This document shows, piece after piece, positions 1-7,037 of a stretch of DNA of 7,037 nt. Each line of letters starts with the position of its first letter. Within the stretch, counting starts at the first letter, position 1. The notes below the pieces were generated by a model. It saw only the letters and a list, made by a program, of their open reading frames with translations, was not told the DNA's origin and made no database searches. Source of the stretch: a bacterium (GTDB lineage Bacteria > Bacillota_I > Bacilli_A > Mycoplasmatales > Mycoplasmoidaceae); assembly GCA_017633195.1 (NCBI GenBank), contig JAGBPV010000004.1, forward strand, positions 1 to 7,037, written 5' to 3'. The position numbers and the translations under genes are program-made.

Positions 1-72
1 AGTATTAAACTATTAATATTATATTCATAAATCATTATTAAATAAATCATTAATTATTGTTAATAACATAAT

Positions 73-96
73 AAAAACAAGTCATTAAGACTTGTT
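73..96 (-). terminator. Rho-independent terminator ending the transfer operon
   Basis: A perfect eight-base inverted repeat (AACAAGTC at 76-83 and GACTTGTT at 89-96) with a five-base loop. On the minus strand the hairpin is followed by a T-run (GTTTTTATTATG). It begins 36 bases beyond the stop of the 397-residue gene. The stem is A+T-rich but contains three G/C pairs, high for this surrounding sequence. The rest of 1-132 is almost pure A+T, and I see no gene in it. Confidence 0.7.
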
Positions 97-132
97 CTAT
101 TTATTATTGTGATTAATTATTTATATTGCTTA

Positions 133-1326
133 CTATAAAGTCATTCCTTGATCTTTATTTAGTGATTTATCAATTTCATTGATTTTATTATCATATTCAT
201 CTAAAACATCATTAGTTAATATTTCATGTTGATAAGTTAAATCAAATTCAGCTTTTAATTCATTAAATTCTTTTCTAGTATTTTTATCACTTATCTTATT
301 TATATCTTTTTCAGTTTTTTCTAAATTATTTTTAATATTACTTAATCTCTTGCAATAAGAATCAAATTCTTCTTTAATATCAGGAAACTTTTTATAATAT
401 TCTTCAGGATTATTTCTATAATAATTTCTTTCATATTCTGATGCAATTAATTCATCAACTTCTACATCATATGCTTTATCAGATGCTTCATAAATTACTT
501 TATTGTCAAGATTTAAATTATATTCTGATGCAATATTTTCAAAATTATCAAAATCTATTCTTTCTGAAATAAATGAATCAAAAGAGCAAATAGAATCATA
601 TTCTTTTTCAACAAGTATATAAATAGAATGTAAATATCCAACTATTTTGTCATAATTTTTATTTTCATATTCTTTATATTTTTGTTTATATTGTTCATGT
701 TTTTCCTTATTTATTTTTAAATCGTTTTCTGTTGATCTTCCATATAATATTCTTTTATTTATTGAATCTTCTTTCTTTTTAAATTCATTTTCAAGAATAT
801 CTTCATTGCAAAATATAAGTTTAGTATTTATAAATTCTTGATTGTAATAAATTTCAGTTAGAGATACTTTTTGATCAGCTAAATTATTTTTAAGTTGTTT
901 TAAAATTTTTTCTCTATCTTCTAGTGTCAAAGATCTAGTATTGTAAAGAACTTGATCATTTTTATAATCATAAAATCTTTCAAAATCTTTTTTAGACATT
1001 ACATAAAGTTGTGTAGTATCAACAATACTATTATTTGTAAATAATGGTTTTATATCTTTAGAACTTACTAACAAATTTTTATTAGATTCTTTAACCAATA
1101 TTCCCCTTTTTTCTTCAAGCATTTTACTTTGCTCTTCTTTTAAAATAAATTCATGATTATTATTCATTAGATATTTAGCACTTTGTGCTTTTAAAAAGAT
1201 TAATTGATCATCCATTTCTAATATTAAAATTGGATGCGCTCCATAAGATTCTCCACTTCTATCTACTAAAAACCTACTAAATGATTTATCTTTTATTGGT
1301 CGATATTTTAAATATTCATAATCCAT
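133..1326 (-). CDS. Hypothetical conjugative-element protein, 397 residues, last gene of the operon
   Basis: I do not recognise this protein. It starts MDYEYLKYRP and ends KDQGMTL. The first ~110 residues look compact and strand-rich (HPILILEMDD, QLIFLKAQSAKY, NNSIVDTTQLYVMS). The rest is dominated by Lys, Glu, Asp and Asn and is probably helical, with likely coiled coils at about 175-230 and 315-395. There is no signal peptide, membrane segment or tryptophan. The pentapeptide IASEY occurs twice, at 265-269 and 294-298. The ATG at 1326 is preceded by AAAGGA at 1338-1343, eleven bases upstream, and the gap from the ATPase stop is 18 bases, so it belongs to the same operon. In mycoplasma elements the gene after traE is usually an unnamed element-specific protein (Mbov_0398 position), but I cannot confirm homology. 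The N-terminal part is loosely reminiscent of PemK-type beta-barrel proteins, which is weak evidence only. Real gene: near certain; function: unknown. Confidence 0.85.
   Translation of the reverse strand: MDYEYLKYRPIKDKSFSRFLVDRSGESYGAHPILILEMDDQLIFLKAQSAKYLMNNNHEFILKEEQSKMLEEKRGILVKESNKNLLVSSKDIKPLFTNNSIVDTTQLYVMSKKDFERFYDYKNDQVLYNTRSLTLEDREKILKQLKNNLADQKVSLTEIYYNQEFINTKLIFCNEDILENEFKKKEDSINKRILYGRSTENDLKINKEKHEQYKQKYKEYENKNYDKIVGYLHSIYILVEKEYDSICSFDSFISERIDFDNFENIASEYNLNLDNKVIYEASDKAYDVEVDELIASEYERNYYRNNPEEYYKKFPDIKEEFDSYCKRLSNIKNNLEKTEKDINKISDKNTRKEFNELKAEFDLTYQHEILTNDVLDEYDNKINEIDKSLNKDQGMTL
433..534. repeat. 15-base direct repeat inside the 397-residue gene
   Basis: ATATTCTGATGCAAT occurs at 433-447 and again at 520-534. 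The copies are 87 bases (29 codons) apart and in the same frame, so both encode IASEY. This could be a trace of an old internal duplication or simply a repeated helix motif; flanking bases differ. Confidence 0.5.
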
Positions 1327-1344
1327 ATTTTTATTATTCCTTTA

Positions 1345-4155
1345 CTATATTTCTTGTTTATATCATTCATTATTAATTTCTTGATTAATCTTATCTTTCA
1401 TTAATAATGCATTATATTTTTGATCAATTTGATTACCAATTGCTAATCATTCATACTCAGCAATATTTATATCTAGCATTTGTCTATCTTTATATCCATT
1501 AATAAATAAGCATCTACCTTTTATTCCCATACTAATTCACATCTTTTCATTCTCTGTTAATTGATCTCCTGCAACTTTATAAATATCTGCAATCACTTTC
1601 ACATCTTGCGGTTTGGAAGTAAAACTAAATGTATATTGTGCATTTTGTAAAATTGCTTTGGTAAGATTTTGAATTTCAGCAGTTGCTAAAAAGTCTGTTG
1701 GATTTTGTGTAGCTATTATTAATGCTCCATTTCTTTTTCTTATTCTTTTTGATGTTTGACTTAAGAACTTTAAAACATTAGTATTTTCTTCATCAAAAAA
1801 TAAATGTGCTTCATCAACAATTAATAATGCATGTTTCATATGATCTTTATTGTTATATGCATTCTTATTAATTTCATTTTCAATATATGCAGTCATTAAT
1901 AATAATTGTGCATTTTTACTTGGAGCATGTTTTGTAGCTAATAAATTCTTTACATCAAATATAACCATTTGACTATCACCAATTGTTAAAGTACTTTTAC
2001 CATTATATAGTTGTGCATAAATCCCATTATTACTAAAATATTCAGCAATCATTTCATACAAGAATGTGTATATTCTTTTGATTTCTTTATCAGTAATCTT
2101 ATTTCTTGTTTTATTAATTTGTTTAATGAGATCATCAAATGTTGGATAATGCTCAGCATTTAATTCATATAAATTCTTCTTAAACAAATTTCAATTAAGA
2201 TATAACTGTTTAATTTCTTTCATTAAATAAAACATACTTAAACTATCTAATTTACAGTATTTATTTGTTGTATCCATCATTAAAATTGTTAAAAATGTTT
2301 CTAGTAGTTTTAAATGTTCTGCAATTAAATTTTCAGTATTAGTAATTTCAGTATTTTCTTCATCTGTCACTTTTTCATTTAAGAAAATTTGTAATGGATT
2401 AATTCTTGAAGTTTGACCATTTGCCATATCAATAATTAATGCATGATAATATTTTGCTAAATATGTATAATCTCTTTCAGGATCAATTACATAAACATAA
2501 CTATCAAAAATCATTTGATTATTAATAATCTTTTTAATGAATGAAGACTTTCCACCACCAGATGTACCTAATACGACCATATTTGAATTTAATCTATGAG
2601 TTCTATCTCAGATATCTAAAACAATTGGATTATTTAAATTGTTATCACCTAAATATAAACCTTTTGGATCAATAAATAATGAATTTTGAAAAGGAAAACT
2701 TGATGCAAATGTTTTTGATGGTAATTGCAACCCATACTTATACAAATTAGTTTTATATTTTGGCAATATTGAACAAAAAACATTTTTTTGCACTAAACTT
2801 AAATCATTTAAACTCATATTTTCATTCTTTACACTTTCATTCAAAATTGCAATATTTTCTTGCAATGATTTTTTATCATAACCATAACTTAAGAAGCTAA
2901 TGTTATAGTTTCTTAGCTTTTCAGTATTGTGTGCAATTTCATCTTTAATATTATCTAATACTTCTAAATTACTTGCTAATTCTTCTTTATTCACAGCTTC
3001 TCTGTATTCATTTTTATTGATATACATAAAAGTATAGTTATTAATACTTTTTTGTAAAATTTTCTTTGCTTCACTACGTTCAATGCTTCTACTATTAATA
3101 ACAATTGTGCAATTGTTTTCACTTAGATTATTTAATCAATCATAACTAGCTTCATTTGGTAAATTGCTTAATGTATTAATAGCATAATATGATTTTTCTT
3201 CTTCATGATCTTTTTTGGTTTCGAATCAATTGTAATAAAAACCAATCTTATCAAAATTATTGTTAAAAATAACTTTATTTAATTTCTTATTATATAAATC
3301 TTCTTCTTCTAAATTTTTAGCAATTGGATTAAAGATATTTTTTAAAACATTGATTAATTTCACTGTTGAAATACTTTCAGCATAAAATAATCTGCTAAAT
3401 TGATCAATAAATTCTTTTTGAGTTTGCTTTAATTCAGGTTTTGTTTTTGCATAAAAAATTAAGTATCACTTTTTATACATATATTGTGCTTCATTAGAAT
3501 TAGTTTTATATCATTCATAAACATTTTGCATTTGATACAAATAATTATTTTTTTGTTCTTGAGTTTTAATGAAAGCAATATCTTGTAAATTATTTGCTAA
3601 TTTAATTAAATAATTTGCTTGTTTATCAAATTCGATTCTTTCATCAATTTTAATCAAACAAAACTCATTATCAATATTTTTTATTAAAGTACTTAAAATT
3701 CTTCTCTTTAATTCTTTTTCATCTAAATTTAAGCTAGCAAAATTTATTCCTTCAATTTCAATTGCACCAATTCATGATTTCTTGTTTAACTTTTTATCCT
3801 TTATTTGTATACCATCACAATCTCAAGTTAAAAAATCTAAGTTATTTTTGTAATTATTTTTAGTTGCATAATATTGTTTCTTATTCACAACAAAAATAAA
3901 AAATAAAGCAATAAATTGATAAATTCTTATGTCTCTTTTAGTTAGTTTGATTAATCCTAATAGTAAAAAAAGACCAATAAAAATAAAAATTACAATTCTA
4001 AATAAAATATCAATTTTACTAAAGCTAAATGATAAACATGCAGCAATGATTAAACAAACAATAATATATGCAACATCTTTAAGTGTTAAAGACTTGTATA
4101 TTAATAATCTTGAATTAAATAAACTTCTTGGAATTAAATTGTCTGGATTAATCAT
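1345..4155 (-). CDS. traE: VirB4/TraE-type conjugal transfer ATPase with fused VirB3/PrgI-like membrane N-terminus (Mbov_0397-type)
   Basis: A 936-residue ATPase expected to power assembly of the transfer channel and substrate passage at the inner face of the membrane. Residues 1-90 look like a VirB3/PrgI-type unit: SLTLKDVAYIIV leads into hydrophobic helices at about 28-45 and 49-69, with a weaker one at 78-90. A long middle region (about 110-510) is the VirB4 N-terminal domain. The NTPase domain follows: IWDRTHRLNSN just before Walker A, GTSGGGKS at residues 530-537; the segment YVIDPERDY; Walker B LLIVDEAH with Asp781-Glu782; and the VirB4 hallmark ATQNPTDF at 815-822. Length and motif order fit an intact VirB4. 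Eleven in-frame TGA codons (3823, 3772, 3511, 3466, 3226, 3136, 2608, 2191, 1537, 1447 and 1363, lower coordinate of each) are read as Trp; I followed the frame across 3001-3480 and found no frameshift. The ATG lies one base after the preceding stop. In mycoplasma elements the gene is called traE. Confidence 0.92.
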
Positions 4156-4156
4156 T

Positions 4157-5548
4157 TTATTGTTCACCTTCTTTATTTTTTGAAGAATTATCTTCAGTTT
4201 TCTTTTTATCTTCTTCTTTTTGTAGTTCAGGTTTTCTGTATGCTCCAAATACACTAGATTTACTGTTGAAATAATTAGATTTTGCTAAACCTTCTGGAGT
4301 AGCTTTAATACTATTTAGCATTTTCTTTCTTCAAAAATGTTTACCAACTTTTTCATGAGCAAGTATACCTTCTTCTTTTGTCATTTTTCCTTCAGACATT
4401 TGTCTATCAATCTTGTCATGAGCAATATCATGTTTTTTCTTTACACCTTGTTTACCTAATTTAGTTAATCTTGATACACTTCTAAATGGAGATGAGAATC
4501 CTTTTGCAACTAATCCCATTGCACCCCCCATTCCTGCAAGACCCATAAAGCCTCTGAATGTATCCATTCCTTCTCTTAAACCAAATCCTTCACCAACAAA
4601 TGAAGCAATAATACTTGATGCACTAAATACTGCCATACTACTTCCAGCAATAAATGCTAACTCAACAATTCCTTTTGCAATACTTCCACCATTAGCATTA
4701 AATCAAGTGCTATTATCAATTGTTGAATGTATCAAAGAAATTAAAATAATGTAAACATAATACATTACTAAATTACCTAAAATAACAAGTGCTTTTGATA
4801 TCACCATGTTTTTATATAACACCATTCTTTTACCATCATCTAATGGCATACTAAATGCTAAAAATGGACTAATTAGCATTAAGAAGAACAACTCAGCCAT
4901 CTTTAACATAATTACTCATGAAACTACTAATAATGCAAATAAAGCAAATCATGTCCCAAGAACTTGTACAAAGAAATTGTATTTTAAGATAACTCAATCA
5001 TCAGGGGGAGCAAAACTACTTGGTACAGGTCCTGTAAATCCTTGTGGAGCACCTAACAAATACAAGAAATCACTTATTCCACCTTGAGCAGTTGATCCAG
5101 TAAATGCTAAATTAATAGCTTCACTTAAAAATCCCATTATTGCTACAATGCAAAAGAAAAATGCAGCAATGCTAAAGCAAACTAAAAATCCTAAAATAAA
5201 GAATTTAAAAGCATGAATAATTCCTTGTTTTTGTTCTTTGGTATCTTTTGTTTTTGTAATAATTACTTTGATAATTTGTCATATAAAAACCAAGAAACCA
5301 ATAAATACAGCAATTATTACAAATCCAATAAAGATTCATGGAATTTTTACATCATTAATATTTGGTGGAGTAATTACGCCATTTTTATAAGTACCATTAG
5401 TATCAAAAAAGACATTTCATAAAATACCTTGTGTTAAGTATTTAATTGCATCAGCAACATATGAAACAATAGTTAATGGTCCTTCAATGAAAATTATTCA
5501 AACAAACTTAAGAAGACCAGCAAGAATTAATTGTCCTATTGACAACAT
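4157..5548 (-). CDS. VirB6/TrbL-like polytopic transfer channel protein (Mbov_0396-type)
   Basis: A 463-residue membrane protein, the probable inner-membrane channel scaffold of the secretion system. Hydrophobic segments lie at about residues 5-30, 71-92, 115-142, 196-235, 247-273 and 293-318. A glycine-rich stretch follows at about 319-350 with GFG, GLAGMGG and GLVAKG. The last ~110 residues are hydrophilic and strongly charged (for example QKEEDKKKTEDNSSKNKE), probably a cytoplasmic tail. Many membrane spans followed by a polar tail is the VirB6/TrbL plan, and its place between the pilin and the VirB4-type ATPase supports that role. Nine in-frame TGA codons (Trp 17, 44, 71, 90, 185, 200, 211, 282 and 406) break the gene into fragments under the standard code. 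The ATG at 5548 lies 23 bases after the pilin stop. Upstream there is only a purine run (AAGAAAGAAAGA), not a canonical Shine-Dalgarno, so it may be translated less than the pilin. Confidence 0.8.
4165..4170 (-). promoter_or_regulatory. Shine-Dalgarno AAGGTG deciding the ATPase start
   Basis: AAGGTG lies nine bases before the ATG at 4155 and inside the last codons of the membrane-protein gene. It decides the start in favour of 4155 over an upstream in-frame GTG at 4254, which would make the genes overlap by about 100 bases. Confidence 0.6.
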
Positions 5549-5571
5549 AATAATTATCTTTCTTTCTTGTT

Positions 5572-5913
5572 CTAACTATTGCTACTAGAACTACTATTGG
5601 TTATTGGTGCGAACATCATATGTCCTTCGATTAAAGGGAATAATATGTTACTAATACTACATACAACTATAATTCCTACTGCTCCAACCACTCATCATAA
5701 AAATTTACCTAAAATTTCTTTTCTTTCTTCAGGATCTTTGTGTTTTGCTAACAAAATAAAATAATAACCTAAAACAAAAATTAAAAAAATACCTGCTATA
5801 ACTCCAAAAACAATTAATATTGCATTAGCTACTTGTCAAACCCATTCTGCTAATGGAGTAAAAGTTTGTTGACTAACTGCACTATTAGTGCTTGCTAAAA
5901 TTAAATTTTTCAT
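5572..5913 (-). CDS. VirB2/TrbC-like pilin (Mbov_0395-type conjugal transfer protein)
   Basis: A 113-residue membrane protein built like a type IV secretion pilin or pilin-like channel subunit. The order is a short polar N-terminus (MKNLILASTN), a first hydrophobic helix at about residues 28-55, a charged cytoplasmic loop (KHKDPEERKE, residues 57-66), a second hydrophobic helix at about 71-94, and a serine/asparagine tail (TNSSSSSNS). Two helices joined by a short basic/acidic loop is the classic VirB2/TrbC plan. Trp24 is TGG, while Trp26, Trp73 and Trp74 are TGA, so the standard code would cut the protein before its first helix. In mycoplasma conjugative elements a small two-helix protein of this kind precedes the large membrane protein and the TraE ATPase, exactly as here. 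The start is fixed by the AAGGAG site and by the close fit after the 51-residue gene. The family name is from memory of mycoplasma annotation; the topology is what I see. Confidence 0.8.
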
Positions 5914-5921
5914 TATTTTTT

Positions 5922-5927
5922 CTCCTT
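5922..5927 (-). promoter_or_regulatory. Strong Shine-Dalgarno AAGGAG for the pilin gene
   Basis: The minus strand reads TAAGGAG, where TAA is the stop of the 51-residue gene and AAGGAG is a near-perfect ribosome binding site eight bases from the pilin ATG at 5913. It is the strongest such site in the window, which fits a subunit needed in many copies. Confidence 0.7.
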
Positions 5928-6081
5928 ATTTTTTATTTTTTTCTAAATATGCAAATAATTCACTTGCATTAAATTTGTCGTGTGGATTTTTTGTTTTTAA
6001 AAAATCCAGAAAATCTTGTGTATCTATTTCAACTTGTATTAGTGTATTTCTATCAACCAATACAACAATGTTGTTTTTCAT
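5926..6081 (-). CDS. Small hypothetical protein, 51 residues, between relaxase and pilin
   Basis: This short frame starts MKNNIVVLVD and ends EKNKK; I do not recognise a family. It has an ATG, a good Shine-Dalgarno (AAAGGA) inside the end of the relaxase gene, only three bases between the relaxase stop and its own start, and a TAA stop that forms part of the pilin's Shine-Dalgarno, so it fits exactly into the operon. The protein is soluble-looking. There are two likely short beta strands (residues 4-9 and 14-19), then a helix around 21-30 (TQDFLDFLKT), and a second helix near the end (residues 40-50). There is no membrane segment, no cysteine and no tryptophan. Position suggests a relaxosome accessory protein or an assembly factor for the pilin, but that is only inference from context. 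It is too short for a default gene-length cutoff and could be missed. Confidence 0.72.
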   Translation of the reverse strand: MKNNIVVLVDRNTLIQVEIDTQDFLDFLKTKNPHDKFNASELFAYLEKNKK

Positions 6082-6084
6082 TTC

Positions 6085-7037
6085 TTATCCTTTTGACATT
6101 TCATTCTCAATTTCTTGCATTAATTTTTTATATGCATTAATTGCATCTTTATTCATCTGTTCAAAAGCATCTTTTAGTACTTTTAAAGTCTTATTTAAAT
6201 TGTTTGAAGTACTATACTGCTTATAATTCTTTTCATAATCCATTTTGTTTAAATAATCAACTGTATTACCTGGATTTTTAGCAATTGATACCATTGTTTT
6301 TTGAATTTTAAAACTTTGATTTTGCTTAATATCTTCTTCAATATTTTTTAGCAACGAATCTTCAGCAGTATTTTCTTCAGCTTCAAATGGAATGCTATTT
6401 TTAATTTCTTTTAAAATTCCATTTGCAATTCTTACATTTAGATCATCTTTTTCTTGCTCTAATCAATTATTTAAATCAGTGTTTTTATTTTGCATGTTAT
6501 ATGCTTCATTTCTTGTTTGTTTAATTTCATAAATTTGATTTAAAGTATTGAAATATTCTTGATAACACTTTTTTAATTCCTGATTACTATTAACTAATTT
6601 GTTTTCTAAATCTAAGACTTGATTTTGTGTATCTTCATCTAAATTTTTAAACTTAAATGTATGAATATCTTTTTCTATAAATGTTGAAACTAATTTACCA
6701 TACTCATCATTCAGATTTTGTCTTAATAACATCCTAGACATTTGCACAACTTGTTTTCTGTAATCAATCATCATTGCATAGTATTTAGAATCAGTTTCTT
6801 TTAGTATGTCTTGTGCAAATTCTTTTAGTTCTTTTGTTTCACTATCTGCTAACAAACCCTTATATTTAAAAATTGGTTGACTAGTTTTAATGTTGTAATT
6901 AGTTGCTTCTTTTTCAAAAAATCCTAAATGAATATGTTTATTATCTGTATTTTCATGAAGTGCAAAAAATACTTCATAATCTTCTATATTCATGTAATTC
7001 TTTTTAAATAATCCTTGCAATGGTTCTTTAATTAAAC
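6085..7037 (-). CDS. Relaxase (MobL/MobP-like), C-terminal part, 5' end outside window
   Basis: The visible 316 residues are the later part of a conjugative relaxase, the enzyme that nicks the transfer origin and stays bound to the transferred strand. The reading frame runs off the right edge, so the true start and any N-terminal catalytic tyrosine are not seen. About residues 27-36 of the visible part read HENTDNKHIH, the histidine triad (HxxTDNxHxH) that binds the catalytic metal in HUH relaxases, followed by LGFFEKE. The rest is lysine/glutamate-rich and probably helical, with no helicase or primase motif. The frame contains one TGA at 6463-6465, read as Trp; under the standard code the gene appears as two pieces whose only apparent starts are internal TTG codons. 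It ends TCA AAA GGA TAA, and its last bases carry the Shine-Dalgarno of the next gene. The motif style suggests the MOBL family known from Firmicutes and Tenericutes, but MOBP cannot be excluded. Relaxase identity is fairly secure; the family is inference. Confidence 0.8.
6088..6093 (-). promoter_or_regulatory. Shine-Dalgarno AAAGGA for the 51-residue gene
   Basis: On the minus strand AAAGGA lies six bases before the ATG at 6081 and overlaps the last codons and stop of the relaxase. It supports translation of the small gene and suggests coupling to relaxase translation. Confidence 0.65.

Noticed and set aside
18..46. TATAAT-like minus-strand promoter downstream of the terminator
   Set aside because: A perfect TATAAT exists at 18-23, but the -35 region is poor and such hexamers are expected by chance in nearly pure A+T sequence; no gene start is visible to the left.
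1537..3027. Three separate ATPase gene fragments, as in a decayed gene
   Set aside because: They share one frame and are separated only by TGA codons; under code 4 the frame is unbroken with all motifs in order.
3929..4183. Plus-strand open frame of 84 residues
   Set aside because: It lies opposite the membrane N-terminus of the ATPase and has the Lys/Ile/Leu make-up of an antisense shadow; no ribosome binding site or family likeness.
4156..4254. Earlier GTG start for the ATPase at 4254
   Set aside because: It would overlap the preceding gene by about 100 bases and add a lysine-rich stretch that is only its tail read in another frame; the ATG at 4155 has a proper Shine-Dalgarno.
4806..6226. 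Plus-strand open frames at 4806-5087, 5213-5422, 5579-5764 and 5888-6226
   Set aside because: All lie opposite well-supported minus-strand genes and read as low-information shadows in A+T-rich DNA.
6352..7020. TTG starts at 7020 and 6354 for two small proteins
   Set aside because: Both are internal leucine codons of one continuous relaxase frame under code 4, with no ribosome binding sites.
1..7037. CRISPR array, tRNA, rRNA, insertion sequence or attachment site
   Set aside because: No regularly spaced repeats, no cloverleaf-like G+C-richer segments, no transposase or integrase, and no terminal inverted repeats were seen.

Overview
This is a very A+T-rich stretch in which every credible gene lies on the minus strand. 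In-frame TGA codons sit at positions where conserved or hydrophobic protein continues without a break: 11 in the ATPase gene and 9 in the polytopic membrane gene. TGA therefore has to be read as tryptophan (genetic code 4). With the base composition, this points to a Mollicute, most likely a Mycoplasma-type organism. Under the standard code the genes shatter into the fragments 1537-2187, 2191-2580, 2608-3027, 4331-4636, 4703-4909, 6085-6354 and 6463-7020. Under code 4 they join into a few long, intact, tightly packed genes.

Reading along the minus strand (right to left), the window holds: the C-terminal part of a relaxase with a histidine-triad metal-binding motif (7037-6085, 5' end outside the window); a 51-residue protein of unknown role (6081-5926); a 113-residue VirB2/TrbC-like pilin with two membrane segments (5913-5572); a 463-residue polytopic VirB6/TrbL-like channel protein (5548-4157); a 936-residue VirB4/TraE-type secretion ATPase with a VirB3/PrgI-like membrane segment fused at its N-terminus (4155-1345); and a 397-residue charged protein of unknown function (1326-133). 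A hairpin followed by a T-run at 73-96 probably ends the transcript. Gaps between genes are 1-23 bases, and several start sites use Shine-Dalgarno motifs that overlap or sit beside the preceding stop, so this looks like a single transfer operon with its promoter to the right of the window.

The genes fit one job: processing of one DNA strand by the relaxase and its export through a minimal type IV secretion channel (pilin, VirB6-like, VirB3/VirB4-like). The order pilin - membrane protein - ATPase matches the transfer core of the mycoplasma integrative conjugative elements (the Mbov_0395/0396/0397 families of Mycoplasma bovis, CDS15-16-17 of ICEA as I remember them). The sequence cannot tell an integrated element from a conjugative plasmid, because no integrase, transposase, attachment site or origin is present. 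The coupling protein (VirD4/TraG) is also not in the window. The least explained parts are the 51-residue protein and the 397-residue last gene.
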